Below, piece after piece: positions 24,856-35,300 of a stretch of 64,000 nt of DNA; the stretch's first letter is position 1, and each line of letters begins with the position of its first letter. Origin of the DNA: CAZKZZ01 sp964557375 (GTDB lineage Bacteria; Spirochaetota; Spirochaetia; SPDA01; CAZJBZ01); assembly GCA_964557375.1 (NCBI GenBank), contig CAZKZZ010000004.1, forward strand, positions 5,288-69,287, read 5' to 3'. The position numbers were made by a program, and so were the translations under genes. The notes beneath the pieces were generated by a model. It was not told the origin of the DNA, did not search any database, and was given only the letters and a program-made list of their open reading frames with translations.

Positions 24856-26514
24856 TTATTTTGACTTCAGGATCTCTATTCCGGTCCAGTCTGTCGGCGG
24901 CGGGTTCTCGAGATATTTTTCGCACCGCTCGATATACATCTGAGATAGGTAATCGTCGGCCAAGCTTTGTTTGCACCGTCGAAACAGCTTGATTGCGTTG
25001 GCAAAATCCCGTTTGAAGTATAGTTTGAGAGCTTTATGATAGGCGGCCCAGGTCGTTTTTTCATTTGCGGTAAGTTCCCGTTTTGCAGTAAATATTTTTT
25101 CCCCCTGGGTTTTCCCTTTTACCACTACTTTGTCGACAAGCCGGCAGGGAAGGTCTCCCTTCACCTTTTGATAGACGCTCTCTGAAAAAATAATATCTTG
25201 CTTATACGGTTTGGTAAGCCCTTCTAGGCGTGAGCCGAGGTTGACCATATCGCCGATTATGGTGTAGTCCATCTTCTTTTCCGAACCGATATTACCAACG
25301 GTTACTACACCGTAGTTGATACCGATACCGGTAATAAAAGCCGGTTTTCCCATTTTCTGCTGTTCCTCATTGAACTCGGTGAGAGCTTCCTGCATCTCCA
25401 GTGCAGCGTAGAGAGATTGAAGGGCGTCGTCTTTGTGTTTTACCGGTGCTCCGAAAAACGCCATAATGGCATCCCCGATATATTTATCGATTACTCCGCC
25501 GCGCCGCATGATAATATCTACCATGATTTCGAAGTACCTGTTGAGGGCATCGACGAGCTCATCCGGCATAAAGCCCTCAGAGATAGTAGTAAAACTTCTT
25601 ATATCCGAAAAAAGGATTGCTAAAACCCTGTTTTCTCCGACAAGCATGCCTTCCGGATTCTGAAAGAAATTTTCTATCACATCTTTCGGTACGTACTTTT
25701 GGAAGATATTTCGAATTTTGTGTTCATTTTTTTGGGCGACTACTGCTTTGAGTGCGAATCCCTTGATCTGTTTATACGCCCGTTCGAGCTCCCCGATCAT
25801 GATGTTGAAGGTGTGGGCAAGGTTTCCGATTTCGTCCTTGAACTCCACATCGACCCGTTCCGAGAGATCGTTATTCACGATGATGTCTTTCATGGTGCGT
25901 TCTACGCGTAATAAAGGACGGGTGAGATAGCCTGCAAAGGCGAAAAGGAGAATGAATGTCACGACAAGGGATGAAGCGAGTATAATCCCGCTTTGCATGG
26001 TAATTTCAGTCACTTCATGATAGAAAGCGTCCCGTTCTTCAGAGACGAACACATACCAGTTGAATACCGGGTAATAAAACATATGTCCTACCCGCTCTTT
26101 ATCGAGAAGAGAGAACTCTACCCATCCCTCCTGCCGGTTGTTAATGATGTTGAGTAACTGATAGCGGTCCGATTGATCGATTTCGATGTCTCTTGTTGCC
26201 ATGGCAATCTGAGCTTCTTCATCGACTGCAAATATGAGCTCTGTGCCGCTTCTGATGAGGGTATTGGAATACGATTGGACCGCCTGTTTTGTGATTTCAA
26301 CATATTCAGGATTGGACGAAAGATTGTTGGAAACGAGGAGGTTCCATTGATTGTCCATATAGTTTTTCAGCTCCCTTGATTTGAAGCCGAGAAACTGCAT
26401 GGCAATTCTCGACAGACCGCTTCGAGCGCTCAGCGAAGAAAACGCGGTTGTCAGAACGAGAGAGGATAGGAGAAGTGGTAGTACAATGAAAACAATTTTA
26501 GCTCGTATGCGCAC
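24856..26514 (-). CDS. Membrane-bound class III adenylate/guanylate cyclase with HAMP domain
   Basis: The 552-residue protein starts with a membrane helix, has an extracytoplasmic sensory region (about 35-165), and a second membrane helix (about 170-195). It continues with a HAMP domain (about 195-245, PLLRVERTMKDIIVNNDLSERV) and a class III nucleotide cyclase domain (about 295-450). The metal-binding aspartates are in AILFSDIRSFTT and GDAIMAFFGAP, and the KMDYTIIGDMVNLGSRLEG segment is intact. It should make cAMP (or cGMP) in response to an outside signal. About 100 C-terminal residues form a helical, TPR-like end. It stands alone and is convergent with the TPR/PEGA operon. Confidence 0.9.
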   Translation of the reverse strand: MRIRAKIVFIVLPLLLSSLVLTTAFSSLSARSGLSRIAMQFLGFKSRELKNYMDNQWNLLVSNNLSSNPEYVEITKQAVQSYSNTLIRSGTELIFAVDEEAQIAMATRDIEIDQSDRYQLLNIINNRQEGWVEFSLLDKERVGHMFYYPVFNWYVFVSEERDAFYHEVTEITMQSGIILASSLVVTFILLFAFAGYLTRPLLRVERTMKDIIVNNDLSERVDVEFKDEIGNLAHTFNIMIGELERAYKQIKGFALKAVVAQKNEHKIRNIFQKYVPKDVIENFFQNPEGMLVGENRVLAILFSDIRSFTTISEGFMPDELVDALNRYFEIMVDIIMRRGGVIDKYIGDAIMAFFGAPVKHKDDALQSLYAALEMQEALTEFNEEQQKMGKPAFITGIGINYGVVTVGNIGSEKKMDYTIIGDMVNLGSRLEGLTKPYKQDIIFSESVYQKVKGDLPCRLVDKVVVKGKTQGEKIFTAKRELTANEKTTWAAYHKALKLYFKRDFANAIKLFRRCKQSLADDYLSQMYIERCEKYLENPPPTDWTGIEILKSK

Positions 26515-26615
26515 CGTTAAAACCTGTGTTGTTCTTACAATCGGCTTGTGAAAGGAACTCCTTTATATGTAAAATATAGCAGGTTATGCCGATAATTTTA
26601 AGATAAGGATACTCT

Positions 26616-29186
26616 ATGTCGAAAGAGAGTTCAGGATACGCAAACCTCCCCGAAGATGAGGAACAGCTCGTCCTCGAGGGAGCAGGAATTTCAGAAGAAG
26701 ACAAAAAAGATGTTCTCTCGCAAATAGATAGTGTTGTCGAGAAAAACCGCATTCCTGTAACGGATGAACTGTTTGAAATCAAACCCCGGAAAAAAGGCTC
26801 TTTTTTTCCGATTCTCATAAATATTTTGGCCCTTTTTCTCATTGCAGGCGGGGTATACTATGCGTATCGGATGTTCAATGAGCGGCAGGAGACTCTCTCC
26901 TTAGAGACAAGCGCATATCTTTCTGCGGAAGGAAAGCTTATAGAAGAGATTAGAAGAGAATCTGAGACAAAACTGAAACAAAAAGAAGAGGAGATTTCCA
27001 AAATCCAGCAGGAGCTGCAGGCTTTGGATCAGCAGAGCCATGAGTTGAAGGAAGGTATGGAAGAGGAAATCCAGGCGAGGGAAGCGGAGCTGCGCAGACA
27101 ACTCGAGGCCGAACTGCAGGCCGAAAGGGAAAGACTAGAGGAAGAGGGAATCTCTGAAGAAGAGATCGAACAGCAGCTCGAAGAGCTCGAACAGGCGAGA
27201 ACCAGAGAGTTCGACCGGCAGCTCGAAGCTTTTCGGGCCGAGTCCGAGGCTGCACTTCAGGAAAAGGAGGAGGAACTGGAGCAAGCCCGTGAACTTACCG
27301 AAGAGATACTGCAGCGGGCAAACCGGGAACGGAGAGAACTGGAACGGGAGACAGAACAACGGGTAACGGAGCTGAGAGAACAGTTCGAGGAAGAGCGGGC
27401 GGTCCTGGAAACCAGAACTTCAGAGGCCCAACAACGGTTACGGGAACTTTCCGAACTGCGGGAACAGGAACAGCTTATACAGGACCAGATCGTCGGGGCA
27501 TATTCCAATATTATTCAGCAGATCGAGGCAAACAATTTCGAACCAGCCCGCAGCAGTATCGAAAAACTTAAAACGCTTCTTTCAGATACGAACCTCGAGA
27601 ACTTGCCGACGATAGCCAAGAGAAGAGAGATTGATCAGTACCTCCTCTCGACATTGGAAGAGAGCCTCGAGACCAAAACTACAGAACAGCCGGCTGAGAC
27701 ATCTTCGATTGTAGAAGCTGCAAATTTGCTTATCAAAGCTCGCGAATTGGTTACGCGAGCCGAGACGGTACGGTCGCAGGGACAGCGGGCAACCGCAAAA
27801 CGTCTCTATAAAGCGGCCCTCGAAGGAGTGCCGGCATTAAACAGTGCTTATAACGGACTTGCTGAGATAAACCGCCGGGAGGCAAACGAAGCTGTGGAAT
27901 CCCGGATCAGTACGGGTAATGCGCTCATCGAAAATGGAAATGTGGAAGATGCAATCGTTCAGTATAGAAGCGCACTGAACGAAGGTACGGCCGCTGACGA
28001 AGCACTTGCCGACCGTGCCGTCGGCAATATTATTCAGGTCCTCTCACAGAGAGAACAGAGAAACATTGCAGAAAAAAATAGTGACATTACCGCGCTCGAG
28101 CAGAGAATTAGTGAGCTTATACGGGAGAACCAAGAGAGAGAGGGGACCATCGCCGAACTAAACAGTACGATCGACGAGCGGAACCGGACCATTACCGAGC
28201 TGCGCACCGCTATTGACAGAAGAGAGGGGGAGATAGCCGGATTGGAGGAGACTGTTAACCGGAAAAATGGGGAAATCGACCGGCTCGAAGAGCAGATTGC
28301 TTCTAGAGAGAAACGTATAGAGAGCCTCTCCGAGAGTCTCGAGGACAAGACCTCAGAGGCCGAGCGGCTTTCAGAAACGTTGGAAGGAAAGGAAGGAGAG
28401 ACCGGTAGTTTGAGTGCCGCAATTGAAGAGAAGAACGAGCGTATCACCGAACTCAGTGAAGATATACAGGAGCTCAACACCCGTTTGGAAGAAGTACAGA
28501 CGGAATTGAGAGCTTCAAGGCGCGGTCTCTCCGAGAGAAACGAAACAATAAACTCACTGCAGAGTGAATTGGAGCAAAAGGAAGCTGAGATTGCCTCACT
28601 GCAGGACGAGGTGCGTTCAGAAGAAGAAACGGTCGACGATCTCCAATCCCGAATCGAAGAGCTCACCCGGCAGTTGGAACTTCCGAAAGAGTTTGCCACA
28701 GGGGAAGAACTTGCCGAGGCCAGAGAAAACGGAAGAGAATCTGCGTTTACCGATGTTTCTCTCTATGTGCAGTACGTCGCTGAAGGGGAGGACGCTGCTG
28801 AATCCGAAAGAGATGAAATGGTCGATAAAATCAAATCGGATGTTCTCTTTCGTAACACAGTGGAGAACATTGAAGAACTTTTGAAATCGGAAGGAGTGGA
28901 GCCTGCTGCAGGTATCGTAGAGGCAGAAGAAAAACTGCTCGGTACGGTTTCATCGGTGGCGGGAAGTACGGTAGTGGTCGAACCTCTTGTTACGATATCA
29001 GTCGATGAAGGAAGTACCGTGCTGATAAAAAGGAAAACTTCATCACGAACTGAAACAACTATCGCCGAAGGGACAATCTCATCAATATCTGCCGGGAGAA
29101 TTACAGCAAAGGTGCAGCGTGTCGGCGGAAGTGCGGCCCGTCCATCGGTTATGGACCTGGTTTATCTCGAAATATACTCCGAATAA
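26616..29186 (+). CDS. Membrane-anchored long coiled-coil protein
   Basis: The 856-residue product has a short cytoplasmic head, one membrane helix (about residues 66-86, ILINILALFLIAGGVYYAY) and then two very long Glu/Arg/Gln-rich coiled coils (about 90-300 and 480-690). A TPR-like helical region lies between them (about 360-470). The last 80 residues form a small beta domain (LGTVSSVAGSTVVVEPLV...) resembling the SH3-like end of FlgT/LPP20-type proteins. It is likely to span the periplasm as a spacer. The heptads give many low-complexity repeats in the DNA. No enzyme motif is seen. Confidence 0.65.
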   Translation: MSKESSGYANLPEDEEQLVLEGAGISEEDKKDVLSQIDSVVEKNRIPVTDELFEIKPRKKGSFFPILINILALFLIAGGVYYAYRMFNERQETLSLETSAYLSAEGKLIEEIRRESETKLKQKEEEISKIQQELQALDQQSHELKEGMEEEIQAREAELRRQLEAELQAERERLEEEGISEEEIEQQLEELEQARTREFDRQLEAFRAESEAALQEKEEELEQARELTEEILQRANRERRELERETEQRVTELREQFEEERAVLETRTSEAQQRLRELSELREQEQLIQDQIVGAYSNIIQQIEANNFEPARSSIEKLKTLLSDTNLENLPTIAKRREIDQYLLSTLEESLETKTTEQPAETSSIVEAANLLIKARELVTRAETVRSQGQRATAKRLYKAALEGVPALNSAYNGLAEINRREANEAVESRISTGNALIENGNVEDAIVQYRSALNEGTAADEALADRAVGNIIQVLSQREQRNIAEKNSDITALEQRISELIRENQEREGTIAELNSTIDERNRTITELRTAIDRREGEIAGLEETVNRKNGEIDRLEEQIASREKRIESLSESLEDKTSEAERLSETLEGKEGETGSLSAAIEEKNERITELSEDIQELNTRLEEVQTELRASRRGLSERNETINSLQSELEQKEAEIASLQDEVRSEEETVDDLQSRIEELTRQLELPKEFATGEELAEARENGRESAFTDVSLYVQYVAEGEDAAESERDEMVDKIKSDVLFRNTVENIEELLKSEGVEPAAGIVEAEEKLLGTVSSVAGSTVVVEPLVTISVDEGSTVLIKRKTSSRTETTIAEGTISSISAGRITAKVQRVGGSAARPSVMDLVYLEIYSE

Positions 29187-29213
29187 AAAAGAAGCCGGTT
29201 TTCGTCCGGCTTC
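29184..29213. terminator. Bidirectional intrinsic terminator
   Basis: GAAGCCGG and CCGGCTTC form an eight-base GC-rich stem with a seven-base loop. Six or seven A residues precede it, which become a T tract for the minus-strand hsp20 transcript, and TCCCTTTTC follows it for the plus-strand coiled-coil gene. Confidence 0.8.
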
Positions 29214-29263
29214 TCCCTTTTCTACGATTGAAGTTCACAGATCAAGCCTCTGCGATTAAACCG

Positions 29264-29635
29264 TTACCCTGCTTTTACTGTTATTTTTTTCGGTTTCTCT
29301 GCCTCTTTTAGATGGAGGGTCACTAACAGTACTCCGTTCTCCAGGCTTGCTTCGACCTTGTTCCGGTCAACAGTATCATCAAGGGTGTAGACTTGATAGA
29401 AATCTCCCTGACGCCGTTCCCTTATTAGGTAATTCTTCTCTGTGTCGTCAGGTAGCTCCCTTCTGCCTCGAATCTTGAGCTGATTATTCTCGATATTAAT
29501 ATCCAAATTGTCCTTTTTGACTCCGGGCATCTCGAGGCGGAGATAAATGTTCCCCTCTTTTTCACATATGTTTGACAACGCCCGTACCATCCTTCTGTCT
29601 TTTGCTTCGATTTCCTTGTTCTTTTCAGCAGCCAT
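29264..29635 (-). CDS. Small heat-shock protein, Hsp20/alpha-crystallin family (second gene)
   Basis: The 123-residue product is almost only the alpha-crystallin domain. YLRLEMPGVKKDNLDINIENNQLKIRGRRE is the first half and VDRNKVEASLENGVLLVTLHLKEAEKPKKITV the second, with the ENGVL motif that matches A-x-x-x-G-V-L. Such chaperones hold unfolded proteins for refolding. The N-terminal arm is short (about 25 residues). GGAGG precedes the ATG. It follows the first hsp20 gene by 16 bases and is probably in the same transcript, ending at the terminator near 29.2 kb. Confidence 0.93.
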   Translation of the reverse strand: MAAEKNKEIEAKDRRMVRALSNICEKEGNIYLRLEMPGVKKDNLDINIENNQLKIRGRRELPDDTEKNYLIRERRQGDFYQVYTLDDTVDRNKVEASLENGVLLVTLHLKEAEKPKKITVKAG

Positions 29636-29651
29636 AATTTCCTCCTTATTA

Positions 29652-30104
29652 TTATGATTTGATGGAAATTTGTTTCGGTTTCTCTTCTTCCTTCTTGGGA
29701 AGTGTGATCGTGAGGATCCCGTCCTTCAGTGATGCTTCTACTTTGCTGGTGTCAACTGAACTCGGAAGAGAGAGTGTACGCTGGAACTTACCGGCCCAGG
29801 TTTCTTTTTTGAATGTCTTCACCTCGTTGTCCGTAAAATACGCTTTCTTTTCGCCTTTTAGAGTCAATACATCCTGGGTCACGGAAATATCGAGGTCTTC
29901 CAGCTCGACTCCGGGCAGGTCGCAGGTGACTGTAAAATCATCACTGTTTTCTACCACATCAATGGGCGGAGATATGGTACGGTCGAAAAGCCCCTGATTG
30001 CCCGGTCTTCTGTTCTCTGTAAACAGTTCGTTGATTTCGTCCTGCAGCCTTTCAAAATCGTAGAAAGGATCGTATACATCGTTTCCCCATCGTATCAGTG
30101 CCAT
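29652..30104 (-). CDS. Small heat-shock protein, Hsp20/alpha-crystallin family (first gene)
   Basis: The 150-residue product starts MALIRWGNDVYDPFYDFERLQDEINELF, a typical bacterial Hsp20 arm, and continues with the crystallin domain (VTCDLPGVELEDLDISVTQDVLTLKGEK ... VEASLKDGILTITLPKKEE). The ATG at 30104 is preferred over one five codons upstream because GAGGAGG sits just before it. The two Hsp20 proteins differ in arm and loop and probably form mixed or separate oligomers. A sigma-54-like promoter lies about 40 bases upstream. Confidence 0.94.
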   Translation of the reverse strand: MALIRWGNDVYDPFYDFERLQDEINELFTENRRPGNQGLFDRTISPPIDVVENSDDFTVTCDLPGVELEDLDISVTQDVLTLKGEKKAYFTDNEVKTFKKETWAGKFQRTLSLPSSVDTSKVEASLKDGILTITLPKKEEEKPKQISIKS

Positions 30105-30142
30105 AAGCTTCCTCCTCAATCATAAGATTTCATAAATAATAT

Positions 30143-30158
30143 TGCATAAACTATGCCA
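30143..30158 (-). promoter_or_regulatory. Candidate sigma-54 promoter of the hsp20 pair
   Basis: On the minus strand TGGCAT-AGTTT-ATGCA has GG and GC exactly ten bases apart, as in the -24/-12 consensus TGGCAC-N5-TTGCA, with two mismatches. RNA would start near 30132, leaving a leader of about 28 bases that contains GAGGAGG. Confidence 0.45.
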
Positions 30159-30336
30159 ATTAACGAAAAGAACATGTATTTTAAATACTTATATTATAAA
30201 GAATTATAAGGATTGTTTTAGGGATCGATTTTCAATACATACACGGGATGATTATAATTGACACACTTTTTTTTGGCTGAACATGAGATTGCGGGTCATA
30301 ATGAAACATATTGTCATACTCCCCTTTTTTGGTGTA

Positions 30337-30349
30337 GACTGTGACAGTC
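30337..30349. promoter_or_regulatory. Palindromic operator candidate upstream of citrate synthase
   Basis: GACTGT-G-ACAGTC is a perfect 13-base dyad 93 bases before the citrate synthase ATG. Its size suits a dimeric repressor or activator. No regulator is identified. Confidence 0.4.
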
Positions 30350-30441
30350 ATTGAGCCTGCCGGCAAGAATCAATTGCTGTTTTCGGCTAAGAACTACAAT
30401 TCAATTTCTTTAACACACCCGATACAGAAGGAGATACGTTG

Positions 30442-31851
30442 ATGTTAAGAGAAGAAACAGAAGATACAAAAATGATTACAAAATTGATTTTGGATGCTAA
30501 ACAGAATTCGTATAAAGAGACGAGTACTGAACCCGAACCCGAATTGACAACGAAAATGGAATGGCCGATTTCCTGTTCCGTCGGACCGGGACTGGAAGGA
30601 GCAATCGCTTGCGAGACCGAGATCGGATACGTAAACGGTACAAAAGGATGGCTTATCTACCGAGGCTATGACATTTTTGATCTCTGTGCCTACTCCAGTT
30701 TCGAAGAAGTATCGTTCCTGCTTCTCCACGGATATCTTCCTTCAGAAAAAGAGTTGAGCCAGTTTAACGCTGATTTGATCAACTCCCGATTTGTTCCTGA
30801 GACGTGCAGACTGCTCATGGGGTTCCCGGTCGAAGAGATGAACCCGATGGCGGCCCTTCGTTTAGGCACGAATCTCATGCGGCAGAAACAGACGTTTCGT
30901 GACAGAGAAGTAACCGAGTCCAAAACATTCGCCATCTCCGCGGATGAAGACTCGATCCCCATGGAAATAAAGCCGTACGGGGAGCCGAAAGCAAAGTACG
31001 AGTTTAGCCCCAAACAGTACATTCGGCCGGTTACGGCCAAGTACAATGAACTCGGGTCTGAGGAGCTCGAGAGCTGCTATCATCTCATCGCCGGAGTGGC
31101 AACCATTGCTGCTGCAATTGCACGATTGAGAAAAGGAAGGCTCCCCATTGAACCGCGGCATGATCTTTCCCACGCGGCTAATATGCTCTATATGCTTACC
31201 GGCTTAGAACCGTCTCCTCTCGAAGAGCGGATTATGGATATCTGTCTCATTCTCCATGCCGACCACGGAATGAACGCGAGCACCTTTGCCTCGATGGTAG
31301 TCGCCTCCACCCTTTCAGATATCTATTTTTCAATCGGATCGGGTATAGCTGCATTGAACGGGCCGTTACACGGAGGCGCAAATGCTGAGGTAATGCGGAT
31401 GCTCCAAGAGATCGGCGCGGTTGATAATGTAAAACCGTGGTTCGAAAAGGCGCGGAAGGAGAAAAAGAAGATCTCCGGTTTCGGACACCGGGTCTATAAA
31501 GCGTATGACCCCCGGGCACGTGTATTGGGACCGCTGGCGTCACTGCTTGCAAAAAACCACCCCGAAATGGGAGAGCTCTACCAAGTGGCACAGGCGCTCG
31601 AAGAAATGATGCTCGAAAGTCTGGGAAGGGAGAAAAAAATATTTCCTAATGTCGACTTTTATTCAGGATTCGTGTATCAATCGATGGGAATTCCCGTAGA
31701 GTTTTTTACCCCCATGTTTGCGGTTGCCCGTACAGCGGGTTGGACCGCCCGGGTACTGGAATATCTGCAGCACAACCGGATATTCAGACCGCGGGCCCTC
31801 TATACAGGAACATTCGACAAACAGTACGTTCCTGTTGATAAACGGTCGTAA
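30442..31851 (+). CDS. gltA: Citrate synthase
   Basis: Citrate synthase joins oxaloacetate and acetyl-CoA. The 469-residue product has the active-site residues in their usual places: His of ILHADHGMNASTF, His of FGHRVYKAYDPRA and Asp of NVDFYSGFVYQ. The GPLHGGANAEVM block is also present. The N-terminal 50 or so residues and an insertion around residues 150-200 make it longer than the short 370-residue form. The ATG at 30442 is preferred to the TTG one codon upstream; GAAGGAG lies eight bases before it. Methylcitrate synthase activity cannot be excluded. Confidence 0.92.
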   Translation: MLREETEDTKMITKLILDAKQNSYKETSTEPEPELTTKMEWPISCSVGPGLEGAIACETEIGYVNGTKGWLIYRGYDIFDLCAYSSFEEVSFLLLHGYLPSEKELSQFNADLINSRFVPETCRLLMGFPVEEMNPMAALRLGTNLMRQKQTFRDREVTESKTFAISADEDSIPMEIKPYGEPKAKYEFSPKQYIRPVTAKYNELGSEELESCYHLIAGVATIAAAIARLRKGRLPIEPRHDLSHAANMLYMLTGLEPSPLEERIMDICLILHADHGMNASTFASMVVASTLSDIYFSIGSGIAALNGPLHGGANAEVMRMLQEIGAVDNVKPWFEKARKEKKKISGFGHRVYKAYDPRARVLGPLASLLAKNHPEMGELYQVAQALEEMMLESLGREKKIFPNVDFYSGFVYQSMGIPVEFFTPMFAVARTAGWTARVLEYLQHNRIFRPRALYTGTFDKQYVPVDKRS

Positions 31852-31857
31852 ATATGG

Positions 31858-32304
31858 TTACGGGGATGTATTGTCTAAAGCGTTTATCTTATCAACACGC
31901 CGCTGATGGCGGCCCCCTTCAAAGCTGCTGGCTAAAAAGGCGTTGATGATATTCTCGACCGGCTCCTGATACTCGATTCGACCGCCGAAAGCGATAAAGT
32001 TGGCATCATTGTGCAGTCTGGCCATAGTTGCACTGTAGCTATTACAGAGGAGAGCGCACCGGATTCCGGCGATTTTATTGGCAGATATGGAAATCCCTAT
32101 GCCGGTGCCGCAGCAGACTACTCCGAAGTCGTATCCGCCCTCTAAATACGCTTCACAGGCGGTTTGGGCCATGTCCGGATAATCAACCGAATCGGGGGCA
32201 GTTACTCCCAGATCAGTTACTGAATGTCCTAAGTTCCTCAGATGCCGTACTATTTTTTGTTTCAATTCTATTGCCGCATGGTCATTACTAATAACTATAT
32301 TCAT
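31858..32304 (-). CDS. rpiB: Ribose-5-phosphate isomerase B
   Basis: RpiB interconverts ribose 5-phosphate and ribulose 5-phosphate in the pentose phosphate pathway. The 148-residue product has the start IVISNDHAAIELKQKIVRHL, the catalytic Cys in VVCCGTGIGISISANKIAGIRCAL, and the C-terminal NDANFIAFGGRI segment. Size is normal. It is convergent with citrate synthase, the two stops being six bases apart, with no separate terminator visible. Confidence 0.95.
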   Translation of the reverse strand: MNIVISNDHAAIELKQKIVRHLRNLGHSVTDLGVTAPDSVDYPDMAQTACEAYLEGGYDFGVVCCGTGIGISISANKIAGIRCALLCNSYSATMARLHNDANFIAFGGRIEYQEPVENIINAFLASSFEGGRHQRRVDKINALDNTSP

Positions 32305-32399
32305 AAACTTGTTTTAAACAATTGACTATATTTTTTCAAGCATTGAAATACATCGTTATTTATATAAAACTATAATCGTGTATATGTCTGCGTAGTACA

Positions 32400-35300
32400 A
32401 TGCGTAAAGAAGAAACTAAACTAAAACAACTCGAGAAAAAGACGTTTATATCGTCGTTCTTTTTTTTGTATCTGCCTCTCCTTTCTCTTATCGTTGCAGC
32501 TGCCGTTTCACTATTTGTCGTGCAGCTGAAGAGTGTTAAAACCGAGCTCACCAGTGTCGAGCGGCAGTTTTTGGAGGGGAAAAAATTACTGCTCGTCCAC
32601 CAGTTAAACGGTGTTATCGAGGACATTATGTACGTCTCTGATGCGGGCCGTCTGCTCAACATTAAAGAACGCGATCTCGAAGCCGCTGATATAAAAAGGT
32701 TGGAACTGATCTATAAATCTTTTCTCGAGCGAAAACAGCATTATGCCGGAATTGCCTGGTATGATGCTGAAGGAAATGACATTCTACGGGTAGATTTCAA
32801 CGGTAGTACTGCTTCTATTGTGCCGGAAGAAAAGCTTAACCAGAGACTCAACACGCCGCTTCTACATGCGGTATTCGGACTCCAACCGGGGGAACTGTAT
32901 ATTTCCGCCCGGGAAGGAGGTCCCTATCCATCCCTGACCGTATCAAAAGCGGTATTCAACAGAGGGGGGGATGTCTCCGGTGCGGTAGTAATGCAATCCA
33001 TAGGGGAGAAATTCTTTTCAGCTCTGGTAGAAGAAGCATCAAAAACACCCGGCACCGTTATGCTCATTGATAACGACGGCGAGTGGATTATTGCCCCGGA
33101 GGAGTCGGAGGACAGTGCCGTAACGACCATGGGAAGTGAATTCTTCTCCGAGATCGAGAACAACGATTCGGGAGTGGTCACCCATCGAGAAGGCATCTGT
33201 GTTTTTACATCCGTTTATCCGATGCGGGACAGTAGTTTCATGCCTGCCGGGTTGAAAGCTTCCGAGATCGACGTGAAATCCGATGGAAAGCAATCAGACG
33301 GGTACCGTTGGGTCTTGGTATCTCTTATCCGTCGAAGTGTGATCGCTTCCGAGATGAGAGATTTTTCTCTTGTTCTTTTTCCTGTAGCTTTGTTCGCGGC
33401 GGCAGGATTTGCTGCTGCCGCTTTGAGAATTGCCGGGGCCCGGAGCAAACGAATCCTCCTCGAACAGCAGTACAGGGAAGAGGCTGCTATCTATAATAAA
33501 AATCCCGCGCCGGTAATCCGAACGACCTTAAGCGGTGCGGTTGTTCGATATAACGAGGCGGCCGCTCGGCTCTTCTCCACCCAGCTTCTGCGGGAATCGG
33601 CGTTCAATCTGTTCAATAATCTCAAGAGTGACGGGATACAAAATATTCTCATAACCAGTTCTTTTCAGTTCGAGGAAAAAATCGGAGACCGACATTATTT
33701 GTTTACGGTTAAACGGGATGACCCCGGGCAGTCACTTCTCTTTTTCGGATTTGATATCACCGCGTTAAAACAGATGGAGAGCGAACTGAGCAAACTGTCG
33801 CTTGCTGTTGAACAGAGCGCTAACGTTGTGGTTATTACCGACACAAGGGGTAATATTATTTTTGCAAATAAAGCGTTTGAACTGACGACAGGCTATTCCA
33901 GAGAAGAAGCTATAGGGAAGAACCCTCGTATTTTGAAAAGCGGATATCAGCCCGATGGTTTGTACCGCCGGCTGTGGGAGACGATCAGCTCCGGCAATAT
34001 TTGGCAGGGGGAGTTTCTCAATAAAAGAAAGGACGGGAGTGAATATTGGGAGAAGGCGATAATATCGCCGATCAAAGATGACCGCGGTAAAGTTGTCAAT
34101 TATTTAGCTGTAAAAGAAGATATAACCGGAGCAAAACAAGCTGCTGAGGAGCTTACCATCGCGAAAGAGGAGGCTGAAGCGGCCAATCGGCTGAAGAGTG
34201 AGTTTTTGGCCAATATGTCTCATGAAATCAGGACCCCGATGAACGCAATACTCGGGTTTACCGATATATTGCTCGATGATGAAACGGAGAAGGGACGGCG
34301 GGAGAATCTGGAAGCGATAAAGAGTTCAGGAACAAATCTACTCAGTTTGATTAACGACATCCTGGATTTTTCCAAAATAGAATCCGGAAAAATTACTCTT
34401 GAAAGGGCAAGGTGCAATCTTCGTTCTCTTATCGATTATAATAAAACCATTTTTAACACAGTTGCCGAAGATGAAAAACTTGGATTCGAGGTAACGGTTG
34501 AAGAATCTGTCCCGAAAAACGTACTCGGGGATGAACTTAAAATAAACCAAATATTGCAGAATCTTTTAAGCAACGCGTTCAAGTTTACCGATTACGGGTC
34601 GGTCAGTCTCTACTGCTCCTATAATTATTCAAAGGAACAAGCGCTTATCACCGTCAGGGACACCGGGATCGGAATCCCAATGGAGAAACAGGAAATCATT
34701 TTTTCCCCTTTTGAACAGGCAGATTCATCTACAGTACGGGAGTATGGGGGTACAGGTTTGGGGCTCGCCATATCGAAACGGTTAGCAGAGATGATGGACG
34801 GCGATATTACTGTTACGAGCTCGATCGGAAAAGGGGCTGCATTTACGGTCCTGCTTCATTTACCGATTGTCGAAGCCGAGCCGGATGATACGATACCTGT
34901 CCAAAACGATCTATCACCCGGCGAACAGATGGTAAAGCGGTGGGTTTCAGCAATGGATGGCGAAAAAGATATGGAAGATATTCTCTTCGAAGGAATACAG
35001 GCGCTTCCCTCGAAATTGGCAAATGTAGAGGAAGCAATTGATAGCAGCCGGCAGAAAGATATTGCCTTTTTCTCTCATGATTTAAAAGGACTAGCCGGAA
35101 ACCTCGGTATGACCGAAATCTATGAAGCCGCGACACAATTAAACGATGAAGCAACAGTGGAGCAGTACGACAAAAAGAGAATTGCCTCACTTTTTACCGA
35201 GTTGACCCGTCTTATCGAACTCATACCGGACCGTTATTTTCTCGGACCCCAGGAAGAGGTAAATGATACGGTCCCCGAGTTCAGCATCCTCGTGGCAGAG

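Larger units (their letters stand above)
30105..30441. other. Long AT-rich intergenic region between hsp20 and citrate synthase
   Basis: These 337 bases divide the divergent hsp20 and citrate synthase genes. They hold the sigma-54-like element (30143-30158) and a 19-base AT-rich sequence at 30189-30207 that recurs exactly at 12951-12969. They also hold a TTGACA at 30258-30263 without a good -10 partner, and a perfect 6-1-6 palindrome GACTGT-G-ACAGTC at 30337-30349. No open frame or RNA gene was recognised. Confidence 0.5.

Noticed and set aside
28100..28650. Repeated DNA resembling tandem repeats or a CRISPR array
   Set aside because: The repetition comes from coiled-coil heptads in protein code. 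There are no constant direct repeats with unique spacers.
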